Part shown: positions 1-10,905 of the stretch, piece after piece
Position numbering within the stretch: the stretch's first letter is position 1
How the letters are laid out: each line of letters starts with the position of its first letter
Source: Darksidea phi
Lineage: Eukaryota > Ascomycota > Dothideomycetes > Pleosporales > Lentitheciaceae
Reading direction: 5' to 3'
Assembly: GCA_030770425.1 (NCBI GenBank)
Contig: JASJFT010000076.1
Location: forward strand, 62,001-126,000
Length of the DNA stretch: 64,000 nucleotides
Made by a program: the position numbers and the translations under genes
The notes under the pieces: model-generated
Told to the model about the DNA's origin: nothing
Databases searched by the model: none
What the model saw: only the letters and a program-made list of their open reading frames with translations

Positions 1-394
1 TACGCGCGGCCGTCTTACAGAGCGATGATGTGCTCCCCGAGCTTTGCCGAAAAGGATATAATTTGAATTACCGATGCTATAAGTCACGTTATGACTCCAT
101 TACTAGTCTGCGAACAGCAATGTCCTATGCCGCAGAGTGAGTAGACACATCTCTCGTAGACGTAGATGGCAATGGGTTATGCAGTGTACCCCGAGAATAA
201 ATCAAACCCTTGATTTGGCCCGTCTTTTCATTTCGACAAAGTCTCCATCGGTCAAGGAGAATCGCACCTGTTAACACGATGAGTGCAGCAGAGGTCAGCC
301 AGCCTCTGTCTATCGTTGGCTTAGGTGTGGTGCCTTTTCATCTTTTCGACTCCCTCACTACCTCCCGACCATGTCGCCTTCCACGCGGCTCCGA
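1..394. other. Left edge, no gene seen
   Basis: No open frame here looks like a protein I recognise, and short frames overlap each other on both strands. No repeat shared with the rest of the window was noticed before about position 395. Confidence 0.5.
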
Positions 395-610
395 CACGCG
401 TGGAAGCGCGATCGCGCCAACTGTTTCTGCAGCGAGAGAAAAAAAAATTGTGTATACGGTTCACGAACGTCATGATCCGTGGATGGCTTTGGCTCGCTAC
501 CAAACTTGACAATGACTCTTTTCTCAATAACTACAGTATATTTCAAGTATGGGTTATAGCGGGACCAAGTTTGAAGATGAGTACTGTATATAAGAGCCGT
601 GTACCAGGTT
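395..610 (+). repeat. Dispersed repeat A, partial copy 1
   Basis: This is a diverged copy of a family present four times in the window. It shares the GATCGCG..CAACTG..TTCTGCAG core near its start and the block containing TTGACAATGACTCTTTTCTC in its middle with the copy at 645-935. It lacks the 3' end of the longer copies. The other copies lie at 37069-37160 (plus) and 37755-38062 (minus). Confidence 0.7.
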
Positions 611-644
611 AGCGACTGTGTTGGAGCGCAAGTACTTTATATCG

Positions 645-935
645 CGATCGCGTCAACTGCTTCTGCAGTGAGAGTATTTTGTTTGTATGTATATGTGTGC
701 GGCTCAAGAGCCTGCTCATGAACCGTAGATGACTTTCACTGGCTACCAAGGTTGACAATGACTCTTTTCTCAACAACCATACTTCAAGCATGGGCATAAA
801 AGGGACCTACTTGCCTTTGCGAATTGTTCGTTCATCTCCACCACTCATCAATCGAATTGAATCGAACCGGACTCAGTGACCAGTCTTTCTTGTTCAAGAT
901 ATTGAATCCTTCTACTTCTTTCAAGAGTGTGGGAA
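645..935 (+). repeat. Dispersed repeat A, long copy 2
   Basis: This is one of the two longest copies of repeat A. It aligns along nearly its whole length with the reverse complement of 37755-38062. Shared landmarks are the CTTCTGCAGTGAGAG block, CGGCTCAAGAGCCT, a TATA-like CATAAAAG, and a tail near ATTGAATCCTTCTACTTC. The TATA-like box inside a roughly 300-bp repeat fits a solo LTR or a MITE, but I see no coding part, so the class is undecided. Confidence 0.75.
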
Positions 936-1259
936 GCGCTATTATGCGGCAGGTCCGGTCGCGGCGCAGTACCAAAGAGATAGTATAGGACAGCGCTATT
1001 CGACGCGTTGTAGAGAATGGATCACGAGACGCGTTCACGTTTTGGAGTTAGAGGAAGTACACGGGTTAGTGTTGCGTCAGGCTAGAATACGATATACTAA
1101 CTCAGCGACCTCCTTAGCAGCAACCGTGGAAGCATACATAAGGGAGCCCGTAGCAATTCTTGTCGGTACAACTCGCGTATATCAGTTTTCTAAAATCGCT
1201 GCGGCCAAAATAATACCTGAGATATCGATGGGCCCGGCATCGTAGTACAAAGAACTACG
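936..1259. other. Spacer without recognised gene
   Basis: Open frames are short and unrecognised. It separates repeat A from the tandem array starting near 1260. Confidence 0.5.
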
Positions 1260-2500
1260 ATGGCCGCTTATGGGCTTTGAAAAAGAAGGTGTCGAAGCTC
1301 ATGGGGAGCTTGGGGCTGGAAGAACGAAAGTGACGAGACGATGGGGTCGGAACAACTCTATGTTTGCGAGTTACTGGAGTTGCTCCTCCAATTTTTTTCG
1401 ATAAAACTTCTGGGTTTAAAAACCTATAGCGCGACTAGGTCATGGGGGAGGGTTGGGCTTCGAAGACTTAAAGTGACGAGAAGATGGTGTCGAAACAACT
1501 TTATGCTTGCGAACTGGAGTTACCCCTCCGAAAACAATTACTAAAACTTCTTGGCTCAGCCATCCATGGCGCGAATTGACCTGGCGGAGGCTTATGTCTC
1601 TGAAAAGCGGAAGAGACGAAGTAAATATGGTCGAAAAAACTCTATGCTTGAGGGCTACTGGAGTGCTTTTGAAGCGATGTCACGACAAGCTTATGGTAGG
1701 GGAGACTGGGCTCGAATACCGACCAAAACAAGAGCATGGGTGGAAATGTTATGCTTGCGAGCTGCTGAGTTGCTCTCCTCCGAAAACGGATCAATCAAGC
1801 CTCTCAATGTCTTTAAAAACATGGCGTGCCAAGCTCATGGGGGGTGGGGAAGACTGGGCTCGAATACCGACCAACACAAGTGCATGAGGTTCAAACTCTA
1901 TGCTTGCGAGCTGCTGGAGTTGCTCCTCCGATAACCTTCAATCAAGTGCTCAAAACCCCAGTTCATGGGTTTAAAAGTTAATAGCACACCGAGTTTATTC
2001 GAAAACAGACAATAACGAGACTATGCGGTCGGAACTCTATGTTTGCGAACTCTGGGGCTTAAAATTTAAAGGAGCAACAAGTTACCTCCTATGGCTGTGG
2101 AAAGCTTCTGTTTGAGTTTAGAAATTAAATTCGCTGACCCCGAAGCTATGTCGGCTGTTATACCAAGAGCTCATGGCGGTAGGCCTGTGGGCTTGAAAAC
2201 CGACTGCGACGAGACAATGGGATCGAAACTCTATGCTTTCAATTGAAGCCCGTAGAAATCAAAAGATGAGTTGAGTCGTTCGGAAATACATTCATTACAT
2301 TGTGTCATAGCCAACGGGCCTGCCGCCATCGGCTGTATCTCCATAGGTTTCGAGCTTACTAGCCTGAAGACCGACACTGCCCGATTCATCGGATCGAAAC
2401 ACTATGCTTGTGAGCCCATGGGCTTAAAAATCAACCTCAATGAAGGTTTATGGTGGAAGAGCGCGGACTCGGAAGAGTGAAAGTGACGAGAGACGAAGAT
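1260..2500 (+). repeat. Degenerate tandem array, units of about 110-190 bp
   Basis: A landmark resembling AACTCTATGCTTGCGAG recurs near 1356, 1499, 1640, 1749, 1895, 2036, 2230 and 2400, usually about 142 bp apart. It is often followed by GGAGTTGCTCCTCCGA-like and GCTCATGG-like blocks and preceded by GTGACGAGA and GATGGG. Units are diverged by substitutions and small indels, so this is an old minisatellite-like array. Its right end runs into the 3' part of the MFS pseudogene at 2402-3489, which therefore loses its C-terminal half. No encoded protein is credible here. Confidence 0.8.
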
Positions 2501-3489
2501 GGGGAACATGAGGCCAGCACCGACGAAGAGGCCAATGGCTTCGGAAGATTTCCAGCCATAGTGGATGCCATCGGCGCCCCACTGAAGAGCCAAGAGTAGC
2601 ATAGTGATAGAGCTTGCAAACAGTGCGAAGCCAATGAAGTCGAGTCCTTTCATTTTCTCCACCAGAGACGCTTTTTCGGTGGCTGCAGGCTTGTCTCGGA
2701 GGAAAGCCAGCACGAATAATGCCGCAAAGCCACCGATAGGGAGGTTGATGTAAAAGCACCAACGCCATGACACATGTTGGGTCAGTCCTCCACCGAGCAA
2801 GGGACCGACGATGCTGGCAATGGCGAAAGTTAAGCTCATTGTACCAGTGTATAAAGCGCGTTTGTGGATTGGGATAATTGTCGTCAGGATAACGAATCCT
2901 CCTGCAAAGACACCGGAAGCTCCGAACCCGGCCACGGCTCTTCCTGCAATCAAAGCTCCTGAGCTCGGTGCAAGACCGCATACTAAGCTACCAAGCTCGA
3001 AGAAGAACAGGTATATGAGGTAGGTGATTAGTTTAGGGAATAGTATGTAAGTCTTTCCAGCAAGAGGTTGGCTTGCGCATCCGTGCCCAATGTCAATAGT
3101 GCGAGGGGTAATGGCAGAACCTGTGCTTACAAAGTCATGTAGAAGGCAGATCCGTACCATCCTACATCTTGGATCGATTAGAATTTTGATGTAACAACTG
3201 GAACGGCAGTTGCAATAACGTTGAAGTCCTAAAGTACCGGGTCAGTATCTGTATTGCCTCAGAAAAGTGCTTCACCTACCAATCCGATCAAGAAAGTGCA
3301 TATACAGATGCCAATGTGAACCAGCAGAAGCTTGACACCAGTGACCTCATTTTCCGGGTCGATGGAGTAGTTCACGTCTTCCTGGAGTTTCTTGGCCTCC
3401 GATGAGGTGCTGTTCTTGCGTGTAGGCCCACCGGGAACTGTTGACTGGACGTCATTCTCCTCCACCGCAAGATCTTGGACCGAGGCCAT
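2402..3489 (-). pseudogene. Truncated MFS multidrug-type transporter
   Basis: This was a DHA14-type major facilitator: a hydrophilic N-terminus, a first membrane helix (3259-3489), then GRAVAGFGASG, GGGLTQHVSWRWCFYINLPIG and further helices at 2470-3080, all characteristic of this drug:H+ antiporter family. A 51-bp GT-AG intron with a TACTGAC branch-like box fits at about 3225-3275. The next exon has a TAA inside the conserved stretch before QDVGWYGSAFYM, and a second intron seems to have lost its acceptor. Homology stops near 2470, about helix 7-8 of an expected 14, where the tandem array begins. Family members are about 550 residues; about 300 remain. It is clearly non-functional as a full transporter. 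The TAA could come from a CAA glutamine codon by a C-to-T change. Confidence 0.85.
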
Positions 3490-4796
3490 TATGCTAGCAC
3501 GCTGAAATCGACAAGGACGAAAACTTCTCTAAACAAGATGGAGACTTTCCGACGAAGTGAAGTGTAGGGCGTGCGTAAGACGGGGCGATATAGAGTAGGT
3601 CAGACTGTGCCGCAACCATTTTGTTTGCTCGCGTCCCTCGTATTGAAGGTCATCCTTTTGAAGCTGCTCGACAAGTACGAGTTCAAGTTCATCAACGGCA
3701 CAAGGCCTCCCAAGTCTGTCATGCACGAGTTCGTCTTCATGGAACCATCAACGAAGATCTTGATGAGGCGGAAGGCAACCAACTCGGAAATTTGATATTA
3801 GTCTGGTGGCGTTTGATCGACACCGAGCGGCTTTCTTTGCGTACGTGTGCGCCATTTTGGTCGTTGAACTGGGTTAGCGTTTAATCATACGCTCTTGGAA
3901 GTTTGTCGGGTTGTACACCAGCTTCTCAAATTGTTACATGTTTTCAACACTCCGTGGCTCCAATTACTGCTTGTGAGACATTGATACTCATTGTACAACC
4001 TAAAATAACCGTCCAACCAATGCTTGCAATTTGTCACTTGGGCTTATCGAGAGTTGGGCTCTGAGAGGTCCCAGGACAGCGAAGCTTCGCCGCTTCATAG
4101 ATTGTCGCGCATACCCGAAGTAGTAATTACAGGTAAGTCCCAGTCTGTTAAGGCTCTGAAATGGTCACCTACGCCGCAGGTTAAATTTGTCGCTATTATC
4201 TCCCATGCTTCGTGTCTTCCTGAACGAGCAAGGATGCGCCGAACGAATGGTAATTGCAGTATCCGGGTGCGCACGGTTGAGGCGTAGGGTCTGCGTAGGC
4301 GGCTGCTGATACGAATGGGGCGTACCGGGTATTGGGAGGTGAGCACTACTGCGGGGATGGCGTTGAGGCATTGACTGCGCCGTATGCAGTAATTTACAAG
4401 TGTGCTCTGATTTACCCTTCGAGTCTGAGTCCACGTCGCTTGATGCTGCCCCGCTCGAGAGAGTTTACGCATAACCGAGGTTGCAGCGATAATTGCTCAG
4501 TGTTCCACGGCGCTTTTCCCTGTGAGAGTAAGATATCGAGGACGTGCCCCAGCCTACTAACTTTCTTTTCGTTGCCTTATCTCACGGCATGTTCAGCCGA
4601 ACGCCGTCCGCGGAGACCCATATTAAAGTGCGGGCGTCAATTAGGCAGACCCCGGCGCGATCCCTGCATGAACCCCAAGCGCTTCCGAGCTCCCCAGTCA
4701 GCAGCAGCCTCTCTACTGCCAAGATTCAACCACGAAAAGCAAACACCTCAAATTCAAAACTTTGCCTCTAACTGCTCCTCAAGCACCAAAGCAAGC
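3490..4796. other. Intergenic, no gene seen
   Basis: Several short frames on both strands are overlapping and unrecognised. The right part is presumably the promoter region of the glutathione S-transferase at 4797. Confidence 0.5.
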
Positions 4797-5693
4797 ATGA
4801 CGAAACCCATCAAAGTCCACATGTGCCGTAAGTCCAGCCTGCAGTAAGCTTAGTATGAACCGACAGCTCACAGCTTGACAGCGCCGGGTCCCAACCCGTG
4901 GAAGGTCGTCATCATTCTCGAAGAGCTGGGTGTTCCGTACGAGATCAACAGCTTTCCCTTCCAGGAGGTCAAGACGAAGCCTTTTACAGACATCAACCCC
5001 AATGGTCGAGTTCCAGGTAAGCAAACAATTCACGGCTCCCCGAGGCTCTCCGCCCTGCGCTGAACCTTGAGATTTACAAATCATGAGAAACAACGACTGA
5101 CGTGTACACCAGCGATCGAGGATCCCAACACCGGCATCACACTCTGGGAATCCGGCGCCATCATCCTCTACCTGATCGAGCAATACGACAAAGACCGCAA
5201 GCTCACCTACACCAACCTCAAGCAGCGCCACTTGCTCAACCAATACCTCTTCTTCCAAGTCTCAGGCCAAGGCCCGTACTTCGGCCAAGCAGCCTGGTTC
5301 AACGTGCTGCATTCTGTAAAAATCCCATCCGCAATTGAGCGCTACAACGCTCAGCTCAAGCGCGTATTGAGCGTATTGGAGACGCTGTTAGAGGGCAAGG
5401 AGTGGCTGGTTGGTGATAAAGTGACGTACGCGGACCTGAGCTTTGCTACGTGGAATGATCTCATCGACGAATTGACCTTGTGCGCTCCAGAGGACAAGTT
5501 CAAGGGCTTCCCGAACGTACAGGCATGGCATGAGCGCATGACCTCGCGAAAGAGCTGGAATGCCTGCATGAACAGGCGCGCTCTGTTGATGAACGAGCAG
5601 GGTCTTCTTTCCAACGGTATGCCCAAGGGCGTCTCCAACATGGAGGAGTACCAGGCGAAGATCAAGGCCGATGCTGAGGCTGCTGCCAAATGA
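4797..5693 (+). CDS. Glutathione S-transferase, Ure2p-like class
   Basis: This is a cytosolic glutathione S-transferase of 253 residues, expected to conjugate glutathione to electrophiles or reduce peroxides. Exons are 4797-4827, 4867-5016 and 5113-5693, with introns of 39 and 96 bp. The first exon gives MTKPIKVHM. The N-terminal thioredoxin-like half holds NPWKVVIILEELGVPYE, NPNGRVPAIEDPNT and LWESGAIILYLIEQYD, the usual glutathione-site Arg-Val-Pro and Glu-Ser pair. The C-terminal helical half has WLVGDKVTYADLSFATWND, the N-capping box of the family. Length and layout are normal. In intron 1 the upstream acceptor at 4866 must be used, because the AG at 4873 leads straight into a stop. The 39-bp intron is short but is matched by another in this window. 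Confidence 0.93.
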
Positions 5694-6019
5694 GCGGCTG
5701 ATAATACTTCCATCGAGCTTCGCGCTTGTAGATGAGAGTTCCAGGGCTTGAATATTTGAAAATACGGATCAATGAGCTCTTCAATGGCGACATGCATGTT
5801 CATGCCGGCCTCTCGCGTGTATGGTACGGTTAGAATCCGATAGCAGAAGACCAGAATGACCAGGAGCATCAAACGAACATTCTTCAACTCAAGTGAACGA
5901 CAAGTGCTCAAAGATAACAATATTATCCCACACGTGAATGAATGAATATGTAAAATCCCCCTAGTGCGTATGACAGGTTGCCGAATCGCTCTGCATGCTG
6001 CTGTCGTAGCTTGATTCTC
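5694..6019. other. GST 3' flank, no gene seen
   Basis: The minus-strand frame over 5351-6031 is the antisense shadow of the GST plus its 3' flank. Nothing else is recognisable. Confidence 0.5.
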
Positions 6020-6524
6020 TGCTGCGCCCACCTACTACAAGAAAAGAGGAAGTACGCTATTAATTCTGTAAGCCCGCAGTCGCACGCCGCCGTCTCGGAC
6101 GCTTTAATCTTGTAGAGATACTCCCTAATGAACGTCTTGCCCGACCGCAGCTACGTGAGGATAGCCACCTCTACGCCGTTTAGCTGCTCGTACAGCTCCG
6201 CTAATTTACCCAGATATAATACTATATCGGTCTTCTTAGTAAACTTGCCCGTCTCTACCCTTCCAGCTAAGGCTGGTCCTATCATTACGTACGTTCTTTT
6301 CAGCGCCAGTCGTATAAGACACCACGGTACTCCGTCGCGCTGCGGCGGTAGCGGCGCTTCGCTTTCTTCTTTCATCGCTACTTTTGCCAGCCTATCTTCC
6401 TTATTGCCCTTAATTCCCGGGTGTTCTAGGATCCAGTATAGCGTGACGTTGCTCATTCGAAGTTTCTTGATGATTTCTGCAACCACCTCTTGACAAGCAC
6501 TAGCCCTCCAGCTCTGTACCAACA
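6020..6524 (-). mobile_element. LINE relic (Tad-like), RNase H domain and tail
   Basis: The minus strand encodes the end of a non-LTR retrotransposon polyprotein. A degraded RNase H motif (EHPGIKGNKEDRLAKVAMKE, the His-x-Gly-Ile-x-Gly-Asn pattern) is followed by LRSGKTFIREYLYKIKAS and a CDCG zinc-knuckle-like segment typical of fungal LINEs. A TAG interrupts the frame near 6150 just before LRSGK, consistent with a CAG codon changed by C-to-T. The reverse transcriptase part is missing, so this is a dead 3' fragment. Confidence 0.85.
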
Positions 6525-6538
6525 GCTCGCCACCTTAC

Positions 6539-6568
6539 GTGTGTGTGTGTGTGTGTGAGTATGTGTGT
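6539..6568. repeat. GT microsatellite
   Basis: A run of alternating GT, interrupted by one AGTAT, directly follows the LINE fragment. It might be the decayed simple-repeat tail of the element. Confidence 0.8.
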
Positions 6569-6656
6569 GTTCTATTATGGCCATGTACCCTATGGGTATG
6601 GGCCGTTCTTAGTATAGAGTAAAGTACTTGAGTGATCTATATACTAAACTTAGGGC

Positions 6657-6715
6657 CTATCGAATGAGTAGCAGCCATCGCGTCGTCAAACTCGCGGAAT
6701 ATTTTAGAAGACTAT
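6657..6715 (+). repeat. Dispersed repeat B, short copy
   Basis: It begins with CGAATGAGTAGCAGCCATCG and runs through CGTCAAACTCGCGGAA, nearly identical to the start of the copies at 10690 and 49016. Only the first ~55 bp of the family are present. Confidence 0.8.
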
Positions 6716-6989
6716 ACAGTATATGACCAACAAATAGCCTACGGGTTAGTGGTGCTCAAGTCAATTATCAGCTCTTATTCAAACATGACGTGCGCGCCCT
6801 CCTGCTCTTCGTATGAGTCGTTTTAAACTACCCATTATGAATCATTTGCAACCTTTGTTTGTGAAGCCCTAAGATTTGGGTTGCTATCGGACGTCGGGCA
6901 AGTACTCCTCCCACAATCATGTCTTGCGGCCTGTGTCGCACTTCAGTCAACTACGTGCATTAAGAAGAGTAAGCTCAATTACTAGTAGG

Positions 6990-7232
6990 GATACAGAGTT
7001 AATGATGCGTCAATAAATGCTGACGATAAATATGCCAGACTAGGTCGCCTGCGTGCACTTGGAGGCGAGCTGATATACGACCCGGTCCTGGCCATTATCG
7101 TATAGCTACTACCTATCCTACGGTATAAGATGTCAAACGTTGAATAGATTAAGGTAGTAGAATTACGAAAGAATATAGCTGGTCTAGGAGTCAACGTAAC
7201 GCTACGCCGGGTAGTGGCTCAAGCTCCTAGAG
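6990..7232 (+). mobile_element. Transposon ORF relic with hairpin-like 3' block
   Basis: The plus-strand frame reads LGRLRALGGELIYDPVLA, then a TAG, then LLPILRYKMSNVE, another TAG, then IKVVELRKNIAGLGV. This is a coherent former protein broken by stops. Its last part (CTAGGAG...CTCCTAG, 7185-7230) recurs at 56095-56162 (minus) and 56543-56612 (plus), so the source is a dispersed element. I do not recognise the protein family with certainty. An (AT)n tract follows at 7238-7256. Confidence 0.55.
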
Positions 7233-7408
7233 GGGGGATATATATATATATATATACTAAAGTATGATACAATTACCTTAAGATACCCAATATATCTGCC
7301 TCATTTTACTTAAAAGGTGAATTTTTTCGCTTAGCTACTTAACCCTATCCTAAGAATTTCTTCAGCCTGTAGCTCAGGAGGGCTTTTTGGTGCATCCTCC
7401 CCTTGTCT

Positions 7409-9402
7409 CTAGCCTGGTAGTTCAGCGGGACGCTGGTTTTCCGGCAGTTCCGCCGGCGGAGAAGCCACCGGCAGTTCTTGGCATTTGGATTTTATGTCCT
7501 GCTTTTGTGCGGATTCTCCAGGCATTTCATGGAGACGTAGGGCTCTTCTTCTCCGACACAAGATCCAAGCAGTCAAGCCCACAATTATTACTATACCTGC
7601 CACGGAGCCAACCACAGCACCGGCAATATAGGCGTTATTGTTATCTTCCGGGCGTGGTGGGGTCGTCGGAGGACTGGCCGGTGGAGAAGTGCTTGTTGGA
7701 GGAGGGGGATTGAACATGGTCGAGAGAGTAGCGTGGGCGAATCCGCCGACTGGTTCTGTCATGGTAGCACCTCCGTCTCCCCTGCAGGCTGTGAGATTCA
7801 GGAACTATGGGCGAAGGACGGAGCACCCAGGCGACTCACAATCCACCGATTGCATCCACCACTTTCTCTGGGACCTGGTACTCTGGCGCATAGGGATTGA
7901 AGTACGAGCCCCATGTGAGATTGCTCAAATCGAACAGGGCCACGCCTCCCCATTTATCGCATTTTGTGGTGTTGAGGTTCGGAAGTTGGCCGGTTGTTTC
8001 CACCGCATACATGCTCGCATCAAGTAATCCTCCAACGGTCATCATCTGCCGCTTACCGGCAGTGTGACATGTGTGGCCGAACTTTGGATTCTCGCCAGAA
8101 TAGACCTTGGTCCAGGTGAACGATGGAAGTGATAGGACGTAGACGTCGTCATACATGATGGACTGCGTTGGATCGTACCCTCCATATATGTACCTGTTAT
8201 TGGGTCAGGTTGTAGTTTAGATCTGTTTTCATCACAATACGTACACATTGTGGCTGGAGTTGTCTTTTGCTGATTTCACGCCCGGGAGGACACAAAAGTC
8301 GATGCGTGGAGGAGGCGTCTCTCCTGAAGTGGACTGGTTAAACCAAATCACATCGGCTTCGTTGAACGTGTCACATAAAGAGACGGTATTGAAATCAATC
8401 TGCACGCGTCAGCACAGCACAGGCCTCCGAGATCCTTGTGACCGTGAGATACCATAATGCCGTTATTGAACGTGTTATTATTTTCGTTTCCACTCCGCAT
8501 GCCTCCAAACGTCACCAGTGTACCATTCTTCGTCTTGCCGAACCTCGGGCAGTGTACCAAGCCGCCAGCAACACGAGGACTACCGAGGGTATCCGTCGAC
8601 ACATTTCTTGCGATTGTCGTGGCCAGGTCAACGATGACCATACCTCCGAGGTAGGAGATTTGGTTATCCGTCTCGTGTGTCAGCGTATTGTTGATGTACT
8701 CCGTCATGGAGTACAACACGGATGACGAGCCTCGATCGACCTGGCCGTTCAAAAAGAATCCAAGCCCAATAGAGATTGCTTCAGTCGCTGCGCCCCAGTT
8801 CGGACGTCTGGGGACAGCATAGGTTATATCGTATTGGCCCCATGTCATCGTTTCAGTGTCGTATGACCACAAGGAGTAATCGTCTGAGTCTGGAGGTTTC
8901 CAATCCGGGTCGGATTGATTGGCCAAAAAGGTGGAGCCTCCGAAGGTGAACAGCCTCCGATCTTCAGCAAGGCCTCGGTACAAAGCACCTCTAACCATGT
9001 TTGGGGGATTGGCGTCCATCGCTGAGTTTCCGAATCGCCCTATTCTCTTTTCTGTAAAGTTGGTTGTCGCGTCCCATGGAGCGCTCATGTCGATCTCGAA
9101 GATGTATTTGCCTGCATGTAAGTTTGTGGGCGGCCGCAGCCCTCGGAACGTATAGCTTACTGAACCCGAGCCAAGTAGTTTCATTTTTGCGATATAGCTG
9201 CACTCCGCCGTCGACGAACACAGACTTGTCTCTTAGCATAGCTGAAACGATCAGCGCAAGTAACGGCAGCATGGGATTGAGAATTCCAAGTACACGAATG
9301 GTGCCAGCGAGCACACCTGTTCCGAACAATATCAACTCCATCGTCTTGAGCCTGGGCCAAATACTCCAGCACGAGTAAAAGAAATAGAAAGTGTAAGTTC
9401 AT
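7409..9402 (-). CDS. Kelch-repeat, single-pass membrane protein
   Basis: This is a six-exon gene of 576 residues: exons 9402-9294, 9241-9161, 9111-8453, 8399-8245, 8193-7840 and 7781-7409, with introns of 49-58 bp. The protein starts with a signal peptide (MNLHFLFLLLVLEYLAQAQ). A kelch beta-propeller follows, with blades such as SVFVDGGVQLY, RLFTFGGSTF, GTLVTFGGMR, VYIYGGYDP and DDVYVLSLPSFTWTKVY. Next come a Pro/Thr-rich linker, one membrane helix (YIAGAVVGSVAGIVIIVGLTA) and a short basic tail. The ectodomain is probably at the cell surface or in the secretory lumen. Family members of this layout occur widely in filamentous ascomycetes, mostly uncharacterised, and the ligand is unknown. All junctions keep frame; the last intron uses the acceptor at 7782, not the closer AG at 7789. 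Confidence 0.9.
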
Positions 9403-10689
9403 CTTTACTGTTTAGTAGGCCATTTCGAACAGTTCGCTATTACGGAGTTGATGCGGGGCCTGGAGGTAGGGCAGAGTGTGAAGTGGGTAGAGTGTGGAGT
9501 TGCACCACTTAACTACCATCTCAATCTTACACCGTGATGACGAAATGGCGGGTTGGCATCAAATAGCTCGGACTGCTGGAGGGCCACATGCAAGTACATG
9601 AGCGTATCCCAGCAAACCACGGATGCACTTCTAACCAGCCAAGACATTAGACCAGCAGATCTTAACGCTAAAAGAAACTTGACCCCACTTCACCTAAACC
9701 TATCATGTGAAAGCATCAGATGAGTCGGCAAGTTCCATCTAGTTCTTTGATGATCGAGGACGAGGGTGGGGTGAATGTCAAGGAGTACTAATAGTAGTTT
9801 GTCATGACGACCAGTGTGGATGGCGTATAAGAGGGTCACAATTTATCAGCCAGCAAAGGTTGACCTTTTGCTGCGTAGAATAACATCCCTTATACCATAA
9901 CGCACACGCCCAGCTCGAACAATCAGTGTAGAGCTGACAGCCTCTACACGCCTACAATGGATGACCCGACTCGGTCCAAATCCACGCCGGATGTACACAC
10001 CACGCCGCGCGTCAACCTTCGTGGATATCGCTGATTCGGCCGTTTAGCGAGAATTTCACCGGCAGGGCCCCGTGCGCTTAGTGGATCCACCCATGTCCGA
10101 TACCCAACCTCCATGAGCGATATCTACGCTGCCACCTGCAAATATAACCTGACCTGTTCGCGCTCCACGAGAGCCTAGGCTGCTGTACAAGTGCAGCATT
10201 GTTGCGCTAAATACCAGCTACTATTGCAGCATTGAGCGCGGTTGGTAGAGGCGCTAGGTACACCATCAATATCTCCAAAGTATACATACCCTATAAGGCC
10301 TTAAAAAACTAGCCACTATCTAGTACCCTCCTTTCTAGCTACCCTGAGCCGCTTGTAGAGCCGGTCTAGCGAGCAACTGGGCTGCTGCTGGCAGTTGACC
10401 TGCTACATAGCGGCCTCCTCGCTGGTTCTCCGCACGTGGGTTTTCCGTCTAATCCCTTCATATTTTCCCACCAGCAGCGGAGAACGAAAAAGGTTAGTAG
10501 GAGGGGAGCGGGAGGGCTTATAGTAGTTGGGAAGGGCCAATAGCTGCATTGCCATTTCCGACGATCACGATAACAGCTTTATCCTTCTGCAAAGTACTAT
10601 AAGCCCATTGAACGCCATGGGTACATACAACTTGCCACGAAAGCCAGTAAGACTCATTGATAAATTAGGTTCTTATCTCTCATAGCTAG
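9403..10689. other. Gene-free region
   Basis: Upstream flank of the kelch gene. No open frame longer than chance and no recognised motif. GC-rich blocks around 10320-10500 may be old transposon sequence, but I could not assign them. Confidence 0.5.
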
Positions 10690-10905
10690 CTATTATCGAA
10701 TGAGTAGCGGCCATCGCGTCGTCAAACTCGGCGGAATAACCCAAAAGGCGACATAAAAGGTATTTCGTCTCGAATGCCTTGGAATGCAAGAGGTTTGTTG
10801 AAACTAAAAGGTGTTGCCTGAGGTGTTACGGCATGTCTGCGTGGGCAACAGCCCGATCCTCATGAAAGAGGGTGTGGCGCGTGCCGTGGTGCAACGTTCT
10901 GAGCA
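10690..10905 (+). repeat. Dispersed repeat B, long copy
   Basis: It starts with TCGAATGAGTAGCGGCCATC, continues through AATAACCCAAAAGG and a GACATAAAAGG TATA-like box, then GAATGCCTTGGAATGCAAG, and ends with CCTCATGAAAGAGGGTGTGG. It aligns over about 200 bp with 49016-49215. The second half alone recurs at 15445-15560. Confidence 0.85.

Noticed and set aside
6982..7194. Minus-strand 70-codon frame
   Set aside because: It is the antisense of the transposon relic, which reads coherently on the plus strand.
7387..9155. Plus-strand frames across the kelch gene
   Set aside because: They are shadows. The minus strand gives a continuous spliced protein with signal peptide, kelch blades and membrane helix.
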